A DNA stretch of 7,191 nucleotides from Porticoccaceae bacterium (GCA_019090225.1 JAHRWI010000019.1:1-7191), one strand, 5' to 3'; positions 1-5,721 are shown, numbered from the stretch's first letter. Notes: generated from the letters alone by a model not told the origin. Made by a program: numbers and translations.

Positions 1-1161
1 CGCCTCTGGGGTAAACCCTTTGGGACTAGTTGTTCGACCTGCGGTAAATTCGGCGAGGTAATAGTGGGCGAGTAATTCGATATCAGCGCCGCGCATTCGC
101 AGTGCTGGCACTGTCAATTGCAGTACATTGAGTCGATAGTAGAGATCTTCGCGGAACTCCTGAGCTTCAATGGCTTGCTGCAAATCGATATGGGATGCCG
201 TAATAATACGCACATCGACCTGCTGTGTCTGGGAGGAACCCACGGGTTCAAAGGTTCCCTCCTGTAAGAAGCGCAATATCTTGACTTGTTGGTGCAGTGA
301 CAGGTCGCCGATTTCATCGAGAAACAGGGTGCCACCATTGGCTACTGTGATACGGCCATCGCGGTCCTGGGTGGCTCCAGTAAACGCACCCTTGATATGC
401 CCGAACAGCTCGGATTCCAGCAAGTTTTCTGGTATAGCGCCACAGTTAACGGCGACAAAGGGTTTGTCTGCTCGTTCAGATTGCTGGTGGATGGCCTGAG
501 CGACCAACTCTTTGCCGGTTCCGCTTTCCCCGGAAATCACCACGGGGGCATCAGTTTTCGCGTATTTGGGGATCAGTTGAAATACTTTCTGCATGACTGG
601 ACTGGCTCCAATCATGTTGTATTGGCCATTCGAAGCCCCGTGCATGGGATGGTTTGATAGCTCCTTTTGTTGCGCGATACGTAGCTGGGTCATCCCTGCA
701 ATATGTCCTAGCATGCCGCTTAACTTATTCTTGAGGTCATTCAATGGGCAGGAAATATAGTCCTGGCAGTAGGTGACAACGAGCGCCATGAGTTTGCGAT
801 TGTTGAAGTGCTCGTCGCTGAGTACGGCAACCCAGGATATGGCTCGGGTTGTTTTTAGGACTCGCTCAAGGCGCTCCAGGGTGTTGTTGTCCGGGTTGGA
901 ACCCAGGGCGAACAGTCCCACGGAGAGGGGTTCCTGGTGTAACGTGCTCGTTGCGCGAGTTACGAGACCGGGTTGCTCTTTGCTTTCAGGCTTGTGGATC
1001 GTTTTGTCGTAGTTAGGTTCCGGAATGGCTTCCCAGTTATAGACGGTGTGACAATACCAGGAAGGCAGGAGGGCGATGATTTCATCTACGACACCGAAGG
1101 TTGCTTCTTCAGCTAGTAGGAGAAGATTATGCTGAGTGTTAAGTACTTTGTCCGTTACCAT
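1..1161 (-). CDS. VpsR-like sigma-54-dependent transcriptional activator (partial, C-terminus outside window)
   Basis: An unbroken reading frame runs from the ATG at 1161-1159 to the window edge, giving 387 residues with no stop. Residues about 185-387 are an AAA+ sigma-54 interaction domain: Walker A GESGTGKE (211-218), the sigma-54-contacting GAFTGA loop (258-263), Walker B GGTLFLDEIGD (276-286), and FREDLYYRLNVL (336-347), which carries the arginine-finger region. The N-terminal part (about 1-165) is not an obvious CheY-like receiver. The stretch YCQDYISCPLNDLKNKLSGMLGHIAGM (positions about 124-150) recalls the VpsR N-terminal domain family, whose members can respond to cyclic di-GMP and often control exopolysaccharide or biofilm genes. 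Such proteins hydrolyse ATP to open sigma-54 promoters. A C-terminal helix-turn-helix is expected beyond the window. A modest AGG lies 9 nt before the start. The sigma-54 activator call is secure; the VpsR subfamily call is from memory and the target genes are unknown. Confidence 0.9.
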   Translation of the reverse strand, partial: MVTDKVLNTQHNLLLLAEEATFGVVDEIIALLPSWYCHTVYNWEAIPEPNYDKTIHKPESKEQPGLVTRATSTLHQEPLSVGLFALGSNPDNNTLERLERVLKTTRAISWVAVLSDEHFNNRKLMALVVTYCQDYISCPLNDLKNKLSGMLGHIAGMTQLRIAQQKELSNHPMHGASNGQYNMIGASPVMQKVFQLIPKYAKTDAPVVISGESGTGKELVAQAIHQQSERADKPFVAVNCGAIPENLLESELFGHIKGAFTGATQDRDGRITVANGGTLFLDEIGDLSLHQQVKILRFLQEGTFEPVGSSQTQQVDVRIITASHIDLQQAIEAQEFREDLYYRLNVLQLTVPALRMRGADIELLAHYYLAEFTAGRTTSPKGFTPEA

Positions 1162-1199
1162 AAAGAACTGCCTGTTCAATTTTTTTTCTTCTGATCAAG

Positions 1200-1215
1200 G
1201 TTGAGGTCAACTATA
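1200..1215 (-). promoter_or_regulatory. Candidate -10 box overlapped by a TTGA/TCAA palindrome upstream of the VpsR-like gene
   Basis: The palindrome GTTGA-GG-TCAAC spans 1200-1211, about 40 nt before the start codon at 1161. On the minus strand it overlaps a TATAGT hexamer (1210-1215) that could be a -10 box, though no good -35 is visible. The block extends to an alternating TCAA-GG-TTGA-GG-TCAA pattern (1195-1210). A bound protein here would cover the transcription start, which suggests autoregulation. This is inference from sequence only. Confidence 0.35.
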
Positions 1216-1505
1216 CGGAGGAGCGTAACTAGCGTTTGTTGAAGCTATTCCACTGCACAGCGAGCTTAGTCCCTTGAGATGATTATCTTGTCATCAGCTG
1301 GCTTAATTGGTGTGAATGACTTTCAACCGCCCGCCCTTTGTATAAGAATTAAACAATCCGACTACCTGCTCCAGAACTTCAGTTCACTCTGGGACTTGGG
1401 TCGTTTCTTTACAAGGAAAGCAAGATGGAATGCTTATCTGGACGATGGACGGTTCTGGCTTGTGAGTTCTGTTAAAAAGAGATTATTGACTATTTGCCTG
1501 GATAG

Positions 1506-1529
1506 TTGACCATGAAAAGCTCTGGTCAA
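1506..1529. repeat. Inverted repeat TTGACCA-N10-TGGTCAA
   Basis: Two perfect 7-bp arms (1506-1512 and 1523-1529) enclose a 10-nt spacer. No T-run follows on either strand in the order needed for an intrinsic terminator, so it looks more like an operator or a small stem. The arms share the GGTCAA core with the palindrome at 1200-1211. Confidence 0.5.
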
Positions 1530-1648
1530 ATAAAAACGGTTAATTCAGGCGTAGATACTCGCTTTTGGTAGTCCTTTGACCGAGCAAGCCATGTGAATGA
1601 AATAATCTTAGTAATCCAGGCCTTCCTTTTGACTTCGGTTACGTTCTA

Positions 1649-1693
1649 GTTATATTTTATTTATAAAACACCCATAACAATATGAAATATAAC
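1649..1693. repeat. AT-rich inverted repeat just past the tRNA 3' end
   Basis: The 9-bp arms GTTATATTT (1649-1657) and AAATATAAC (1685-1693) face each other across 27 nt, ending 8 nt from the CCA end of tRNA-Arg. The stem is almost entirely A/T, so it is a poor intrinsic terminator. It could help shape the tRNA precursor 3' end or be chance in AT-rich DNA. Confidence 0.3.
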
Positions 1694-1700
1694 GATAAAT

Positions 1701-1777
1701 TGGCGCTCCGGAGAGGATTCGAACCTCTGACCTGCCCCTTAGGAGGGGGCCGCGCTATCCAGCTGTGCCACCGGAGC
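1701..1777 (-). tRNA. tRNA-Arg, anticodon CCT (reads AGG)
   Basis: The 77-nt minus-strand sequence folds as a complete cloverleaf. The acceptor GCTCCGG pairs with CCGGAGC, followed by discriminator G and an encoded CCA (complement of 1701-1703). The anticodon stem GCCCC/GGGGC closes the loop CTCCTAA, so the anticodon is CCT and the isotype Arg. The variable loop is AGGTC, and the T arm is AGAGG-TTCGAAT-CCTCT. The D arm GCAC-AGCTGGATA-GCGC has one A-C mismatch at the 12-23 pair; the other stems are fully paired. No duplicated 3' tRNA segment or integrase is nearby, so there is no sign that this gene has served as an integration site here. Confidence 0.96.
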
Positions 1778-1802
1778 GTGTGGATGATGACAATGGGGTC
1801 TA

Positions 1803-1808
1803 ATTATA
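1803..1808 (-). promoter_or_regulatory. Candidate -10 box for tRNA-Arg
   Basis: The minus strand reads TATAAT here, a perfect -10 hexamer placed to start transcription about 20 nt before the tRNA 5' end at 1777. At 17 bp upstream the -35 position is weak (TATACC-like). No terminator is visible between the upstream J-domain gene and this site, so read-through from that operon could also contribute. Confidence 0.5.
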
Positions 1809-1860
1809 AAGGTGTAGAGGTAAAGGTATAGATATCAATTGGGCAGACGTGCGTATCTTC

Positions 1861-2592
1861 TCACAGTCCCTTCAGTAGTAAGTCTTTGGCAGCATTGACC
1901 TTGGACGCCAGATAATCGTTGCCGCCGCGATCGGGATGCAATTTCTGGATAAGCCGCTTATGGGCTTTGATAATGGTGGCTTCATCGGCCTCTGGTTCAA
2001 GCCCCAGAATTTGCCAGGCTTCGGTTTTTGTCAGGCTCCTGCTGGCTGGGGCTTGTTGTTGATAATTGTGTCCCTGTTGTGAATTTTCCCCCGATGGCCC
2101 GAAGCGACGGATGATGTAGGCCTGCAGGAGCATGGTGCCTTCGCGGTCGGTGCCCCGCAAAACTTCAAGTAATTGATCGAGTTTTGGGCGATCGAGTTCG
2201 GACAGTAGTTGCTCTGCGAATTCTCCCTGGAGGACTTTGCCATCGATATGGCCGTTGCGCAGGTTGATCTTTACATCGAGGTAGGGGGTTTTAATCCGTG
2301 GGCCAAACTCTGAGTTGCTGTGCCTTCGCCACAAGTGTAGAAGCGGTATGGAGCGAGCGCCGAGCATCATCAAACTTTTGGCTAGCGGTAAGAGGCCAGC
2401 AAAAGCCGCCGCCAGCCAATGGGCTCGACCGGTGATAACCAGGCCGAGGGTGACCCCAAACAGGGCTATAAAAATAAACCGCCACAGCGCGGCTTTACGT
2501 TCCTGGGGAGGTTTTTTTTGCAGACCTTTAAGATGCTGCCATAAATACCAAAGGATAAATCCCAGGGCGACTAATAAAATGATGCGGGGCAT
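1861..2592 (-). CDS. Membrane-anchored J-domain protein (Tim14/Pam18-like J domain at the C-terminus)
   Basis: This 243-residue protein has hydrophobic segments at about 4-20, 37-55 and 58-78, a soluble middle region (about 95-165, including a conserved-looking LLEVLRGTDREGTMLLQAYIIRRFG stretch), a Gln/Ser-rich linker (about 168-187) and a J domain from about 189 to the end. The catalytic HPD motif is H219-P220-D221. J proteins stimulate Hsp70 (DnaK) ATPase, so this one probably recruits a DnaK-type chaperone to the inner membrane. The HPDRGGNDYLASKVNAAKDLL signature recalls mitochondrial Tim14/Pam18 and related bacterial membrane J proteins. DjlA also has an N-terminal membrane anchor and a C-terminal J domain, but I see no DjlA-like TerB region. 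It lies 44 bp behind trhP on the same strand and is probably cotranscribed. The ATG start is bounded by an in-frame stop 6 nt upstream and has no clear Shine-Dalgarno sequence. Client and partner are unknown. Confidence 0.9.
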   Translation of the reverse strand: MPRIILLVALGFILWYLWQHLKGLQKKPPQERKAALWRFIFIALFGVTLGLVITGRAHWLAAAFAGLLPLAKSLMMLGARSIPLLHLWRRHSNSEFGPRIKTPYLDVKINLRNGHIDGKVLQGEFAEQLLSELDRPKLDQLLEVLRGTDREGTMLLQAYIIRRFGPSGENSQQGHNYQQQAPASRSLTKTEAWQILGLEPEADEATIIKAHKRLIQKLHPDRGGNDYLASKVNAAKDLLLKGL

Positions 2593-2593
2593 A

Positions 2594-2611
2594 GTTTAAG
2601 ACCGGTTAAAC
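2594..2611 (-). promoter_or_regulatory. Hairpin GTTTAA-N6-TTAAAC abutting the J-protein start codon
   Basis: Perfect 6-bp arms (2594-2599 and 2606-2611) enclose a 6-nt loop whose edge is 1 nt from the J-protein ATG (2592-2590). The region that should hold the ribosome binding site is therefore inside a potential stem and has no AGGA-type sequence. The stem is A/T-rich and weak, so a regulatory role is only possible. Confidence 0.3.
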
Positions 2612-2651
2612 GAAGTTTAGCTCCCAGGCAAGAAGCTTAGCTCCCAGGCAA
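2612..2651. repeat. 20-bp tandem duplication covering the 3' end of trhP
   Basis: Units 2612-2631 and 2632-2651 are head-to-tail copies matching at 19 of 20 positions (T2616 versus C2636). The unit includes the last four trhP codons (Leu-Pro-Gly-Ser) and TAA. The gene ends at the stop in the 2632-2651 copy (2639-2637); the other copy repeats the same codons and stop in the intergenic gap, in another frame because 20 is not a multiple of 3. It is best explained as a recent slippage or unequal-exchange duplication. Confidence 0.9.
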
Positions 2652-4028
2652 ATAGCGCATCAACATGGAATACTCATCGACCTGATGGGGCTGGCTGCCT
2701 TCAGGAATGGCACAGCGGACGATATGACCGGAGCCTGGTGCGGCGTCCATGGCTTCGCCTTTGGTGTTTTCAAGCGCTTCGAGTTTGAAAGCAAAATTTC
2801 CTTTCGGGTTGATCATCTCGATACTGTCACCGCATTCGAAGCGGTTTTTAACATCGATGGTCATCCAGCCTTTGTCGCTATCTATATCGACAATCTCGCC
2901 AACAAATTGCTGCTTGCTGTTGCTGGATGCGCCTTTGCCATAGTTTTGATAGTGCTCGGGCACATGGCGACGGTAAAAGCCTTCGGTGTAACCCCGGCTG
3001 GCCAGGTGGTCGAGTTCTGTCATTAGGCTCATATCGAAGGGTACGCCATCGACAGCTTCATCAATAGCGCGGCGGTAGGTTTGGGCGGTGCGGGCGGCGT
3101 AATAGTGGGATTTGGTGCGGCCTTCGATTTTTAAGGAGTGCAGCCCCATGTCGATAAGCTGGGGCACATGCTGAACGGCGCGGAGGTCTTTGGAGTTCAT
3201 AATGTAGGTGCCGTGCTCATCTTCGTAAGCGGGCATTAACTCGCCGGGACGGTTTTCTTCCTGAAGCAACATCACCGGGGTTTCGATTTGCAATTGATCG
3301 GAGACTTCGTTGCGGTTCATTTCCGGCGTCCAGTTTTCGACCGGATTTACCGGCATGATATCGCCAGTTTCAGTTTCTTTGGCTTCGTGAGCCTGATACT
3401 TCCAGCGACAGGCATTGGTGCATGCCCCCTGGTTAGGATCCCGATGATTCATGTAGCCGGATAATAAACAGCGGCCTGAATAGGCGATACACAGGGCACC
3501 GTGGACAAAGACTTCAATTTCCATGCCCGGACATTCTTCGCGAATCTCGCCGATTTCATCCAGAGATAATTCCCGGGATAGAATGACCCTTGACACACCT
3601 TGCTGATACCAGAATTTCACCGTGGCGTAATTGACGGCATTGGCCTGCACAGAAAGATGAATGGGAATGTCGGGCCATTTTTCTCTGACCATCATAATCA
3701 GTCCGGGGTCGGACATGATTAGCGCGTCGGGTGCCATCTCGATAACGGGCTGCATATCCCGCAGATAGGTTTTCACTTTGTTGTTGTGAGGCGAGATATT
3801 ACTAGCAATATAAAACTGCTTTTTTTGAGCGTGGGCTTCAGCAACAGCCTCAGCCATAATGTCGAGATGATTGAATTCGTTGTTTCGGACCCGCAGACTG
3901 TAACGGGGTTGTCCCGCATAAACCGCATCAGCTCCATAAGCGAAGGCGTAGCGCATGCTTTTGTAAGTGCCAGCCGGGGAGAGCAGTTCGGGCTTGAACG
4001 GGGTTTTTAACGAAGTCTGTAAAGACAC
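2637..4028 (-). CDS. trhP: tRNA 5-hydroxyuridine modification protein TrhP (YegQ, peptidase U32 family)
   Basis: TrhP and its U32-family relatives act in prephenate-dependent formation of 5-hydroxyuridine at wobble position 34 of tRNA, the step before CmoA/CmoB make 5-oxyacetyluridine. The 463 residues compare with about 453 in E. coli YegQ, and the sequence agrees along its length: the LLSPAG start of the domain (15-20), YGADAVYAGQ (31-40), SDPGLIM (106-112), HLSVQANAVN (124-133), RVILSRELSL (147-156), and EDEHGTYIMNSKDLRA and SLKIEGRTKS further on. Cys180, Cys187, Cys203 and Cys207 (spacing x6, x15, x3) are the conserved U32 cysteines, probably a metal or iron-sulfur site. Despite the peptidase name, no protease activity is expected. 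I chose the GTG at 4028-4026, which has GTGGAA about 6 nt upstream; the next Met lies inside the conserved domain. It leads a probable two-gene operon with the J protein. Confidence 0.95.
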   Translation of the reverse strand: MSLQTSLKTPFKPELLSPAGTYKSMRYAFAYGADAVYAGQPRYSLRVRNNEFNHLDIMAEAVAEAHAQKKQFYIASNISPHNNKVKTYLRDMQPVIEMAPDALIMSDPGLIMMVREKWPDIPIHLSVQANAVNYATVKFWYQQGVSRVILSRELSLDEIGEIREECPGMEIEVFVHGALCIAYSGRCLLSGYMNHRDPNQGACTNACRWKYQAHEAKETETGDIMPVNPVENWTPEMNRNEVSDQLQIETPVMLLQEENRPGELMPAYEDEHGTYIMNSKDLRAVQHVPQLIDMGLHSLKIEGRTKSHYYAARTAQTYRRAIDEAVDGVPFDMSLMTELDHLASRGYTEGFYRRHVPEHYQNYGKGASSNSKQQFVGEIVDIDSDKGWMTIDVKNRFECGDSIEMINPKGNFAFKLEALENTKGEAMDAAPGSGHIVRCAIPEGSQPHQVDEYSMLMRYLPGS

Positions 4029-4059
4029 AATGATTCCACGCGCGTTGTTAAAAATTGGG

Positions 4060-4104
4060 CCGCTATTCTAGCGGATTTACTGCCTTGAAGCAGGGTTTTG
4101 TCAA
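4060..4104 (-). promoter_or_regulatory. Candidate trhP promoter elements with a palindrome over the -10
   Basis: On the minus strand a perfect -35 TTGACA (4099-4104) and a TAGAAT -10-like hexamer (4065-4070) lie upstream of trhP, but they are 28 bp apart and cannot serve one ordinary sigma-70 promoter. TAGAAT sits inside the perfect palindrome CCGCTA-TTC-TAGCGG (4060-4074). Read toward trhP, this hairpin is followed by CCCAATTTTT, so it could be a weak attenuator or an operator. Which elements are used cannot be decided from sequence. Confidence 0.35.
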
Positions 4105-4118
4105 TGCCGGACGCTGCT

Positions 4119-4192
4119 CAGAGTGTTGCTCAAAAAGATGCCGATTATTCAATTAGCTCGCCGTATAATAACCGACAGCAGACAACACTCTG
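4119..4192 (+). promoter_or_regulatory. Candidate purT promoter flanked by a 10-bp inverted repeat
   Basis: A perfect TATAAT (4164-4169) lies 65 nt before purT, with only a poor -35 match at the expected distance. It is enclosed by the perfect inverted repeat CAGAGTGTTG (4119-4128) and CAACACTCTG (4183-4192). The left arm falls around -47 to -56 and the right arm just after the expected start near 4176. This arrangement suits paired operators better than an RNA stem, because the left arm would not be transcribed from this promoter. No PurR-type box is recognisable. Confidence 0.45.
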
Positions 4193-4234
4193 CCCCTTAA
4201 TTATCCGATCAAATATTGTTGTAGGACTAAATTA

Positions 4235-5485
4235 ATGACTGAGTCCCCAAAAAAGCCCCTAAATAAGCCCGGCTCAGCGAAGCCGCAAGCATTAAGTCCT
4301 GAGCCAATAAAATTGGGCACGCCGTTTTCCCCGACGGCGACCAAAGCCTTGTTATGCGGCTCCGGGGAACTGGGTAAGGAGGTGGCGATTGAATTACAGC
4401 GTTTTGGCGTTGAAGTTATCGCCCTGGATCGTTACGAAAATGCCCCAGCGATGCAGGTTGCTGATCGCAGTTATACGCTATCGATGCTTGATGGCGAGGC
4501 TTTGCGGAAAATCATCGAGCTTGAGAAACCGGATTATGTAATCCCAGAAATTGAAGCCATCGCCACTGATACCCTGGTCGAGCTGGAAGCTGAAGGTGTC
4601 AATATCGTCCCCACCGCACGGGCGGCTCAATTGACGATGAATCGTGAGGGGATCCGATGTCTGGCTGCGGAAGAATTGGGGCTGCTGACCTCAAGTTATC
4701 GCTTTGCTGGTAGCCGTGAAGAGTTTGATGAGGCCATTGCCGAGATCGGTATGCCTTGCCTGATCAAGCCGATAATGAGTTCCTCGGGCAAGGGTCAAAG
4801 CCTGATTCGTAGCGCTGAGGATGTCGATGCAGCCTGGAAATATGCTCAGGAAGGCGGGCGTGCCGGGGCAGGGCGGGTGATCGTCGAAGGCTTCGTCGGT
4901 TTTGATTATGAAATTACCCTGCTTACTGTTCGTCATCGGGATGGCACCAGTTTTTGCGCACCCATTGGCCATCGTCAGGAAGACGGCGATTACCGCGAGT
5001 CCTGGCAACCGCAGACAATGACTTCAGCAGCTCTCGCAGCGGCAGAGACGATGGCTGAACAAGTCACTACTGCATTGGGCGGCTGGGGTATTTTCGGTGT
5101 CGAGCTGTTTGTTAAAGGTGATACGGTTATTTTTAGCGAAGTGTCACCGCGGCCCCACGATACCGGCATGGTGACGATGATCTCTCAGGATTTATCCCAG
5201 TTTGCCCTGCATGTCCGGGCCATTCTCGGTTTGCCTATTCCTAATATCTGCCAGCATGGGCCATCGGCTTCAGCGGTTATTCTTGCTGAAGGAGAATCGC
5301 GCCAGGTGAGCTTCGTAAATGTCGATAAAGCACTGGAACAGCCCGATACCCAGGTGCGATTGTTCGGCAAGCCAGAGGTTAGTGGCCGACGCCGGATGGG
5401 GGTCTGTCTGGCGCGTGGTGAATCAACGGAGATCGCTAAAGATAAGGCGGTGGCGGCGAGTCAATGTATCGATATCAGCTACTAA
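4235..5485 (+). CDS. purT: Formate-dependent phosphoribosylglycinamide formyltransferase (GAR transformylase 2)
   Basis: PurT uses ATP and formate to formylate glycinamide ribonucleotide in the cytoplasm, the folate-independent form of the third step of purine synthesis. It is an ATP-grasp enzyme, and the 416 residues follow E. coli PurT closely: nucleotide-binding GSGELGKEVA (42-51), RYENAPAMQVA, VIPEIEAIATD (82-92), LTMNREGIR, the ATP-grasp loop MSSSGKGQS (181-189), GHRQEDGDYRESWQPQ (245-260) and the metal and phosphate-binding SEVSPRPHDTGMV (301-313). E. coli PurT is about 392 residues; the extra length is a Pro/Lys-rich N-terminal tail of about 24 residues. The ATG at 4235 is supported by AGGA (4223-4226) 8 nt upstream, so the tail is probably translated. 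The gene is divergent from trhP. No clear terminator follows it. Confidence 0.97.
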   Translation: MTESPKKPLNKPGSAKPQALSPEPIKLGTPFSPTATKALLCGSGELGKEVAIELQRFGVEVIALDRYENAPAMQVADRSYTLSMLDGEALRKIIELEKPDYVIPEIEAIATDTLVELEAEGVNIVPTARAAQLTMNREGIRCLAAEELGLLTSSYRFAGSREEFDEAIAEIGMPCLIKPIMSSSGKGQSLIRSAEDVDAAWKYAQEGGRAGAGRVIVEGFVGFDYEITLLTVRHRDGTSFCAPIGHRQEDGDYRESWQPQTMTSAALAAAETMAEQVTTALGGWGIFGVELFVKGDTVIFSEVSPRPHDTGMVTMISQDLSQFALHVRAILGLPIPNICQHGPSASAVILAEGESRQVSFVNVDKALEQPDTQVRLFGKPEVSGRRRMGVCLARGESTEIAKDKAVAASQCIDISY

Positions 5486-5586
5486 ACCACTGCAATTATT
5501 TGATACCTGGCCCGATTACAAGCCGCATATCGTGGTAATAGACTGGGTTTTGTTGCGCTAGATCAATAGCGATTGCGGTGAGGGTG

Positions 5587-5615
5587 TTGTAAACCTAAAT
5601 AATAATCATTATCAT
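5587..5615 (+). promoter_or_regulatory. Iron-responsive promoter: sigma-70 elements overlapped by a Fur box
   Basis: TTGTAA (5587-5592, 4 of 6 to consensus) and TATCAT (5610-5615, 5 of 6) are separated by exactly 17 bp. The 19 bases 5595-5613 match the classical Fur box GATAATGATAATCATTATC at 15 positions, including an unbroken ATAATCATTATC, and cover the spacer and part of the -10. Iron-loaded Fur bound here would block RNA polymerase, so the cupredoxin-FTR1 genes should be expressed when iron is scarce. Transcription would start near 5622. Confidence 0.85.
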
Positions 5616-5657
5616 TTGGCGCTTAATTAAGGTTCCTACATCAATTTTGTGATTTAT

Positions 5658-5700
5658 GGGTGCTTCTCGGCAAAGAGTAATGACTTAGGTAGACGCACCC
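5658..5700 (+). promoter_or_regulatory. Leader hairpin between the Fur-controlled promoter and the cupredoxin gene
   Basis: GGGTGC (5658-5663) pairs with GCACCC (5695-5700). After a single T-C mismatch, TCT (5665-5667) pairs with AGA (5691-5693), leaving a 23-nt loop. It lies wholly within the predicted 5' leader, 16 nt before the ribosome binding site. No T-run follows, so it is not an intrinsic terminator. A role in mRNA stability or translation is possible but unproven. Confidence 0.4.
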
Positions 5701-5716
5701 TGTAATGGTTTTATCC

Positions 5717-5721
5717 AGGAG
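5717..5721 (+). promoter_or_regulatory. Ribosome binding site fixing the cupredoxin start
   Basis: AGGAG lies 7 nt before the ATG at 5729. The in-frame ATG at 5705 has no such sequence and would add eight residues before a normal signal peptide, so 5729 is preferred. Confidence 0.85.

Larger units (their letters stand above)
1162..1700. other. 539-bp gene-poor spacer between the VpsR-like gene and tRNA-Arg
   Basis: I see no convincing protein gene here. The longest open frame (1279-1509, plus, 76 codons) has no Shine-Dalgarno sequence before its ATG and no recognisable domain. The spacer contains four copies of GGTCAA or its complement TTGACC (1205-1210, 1506-1511, 1524-1529, 1576-1581) and an AT-rich tail next to the tRNA. 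It may be a regulatory region for the minus-strand activator gene or a remnant of lost sequence. Confidence 0.5.

Noticed and set aside
1279..1509. 76-codon plus-strand open frame in the spacer
   Set aside because: No ribosome binding site before the ATG, no recognisable domain, signal peptide or neighbour logic; length is within chance.
1649..1777. tRNA-Arg as an integration site with a mobile element beside it
   Set aside because: No integrase, no second copy of the tRNA 3' end in the window, and the flanking genes look like core genes.
4029..4060. PurR operator near ACGCGCGTTGTT
   Set aside because: It shares only the first four bases and scattered T's with the PurR consensus.
5556..5571. 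CGCTA-N6-TAGCG stem as the purT terminator
   Set aside because: The stem is only 5 bp and no T-run follows it.
5656..5688. 10-codon leader peptide (ATG to TAG) in the Fur-controlled leader
   Set aside because: No ribosome binding site and no residue pattern typical of attenuation peptides.
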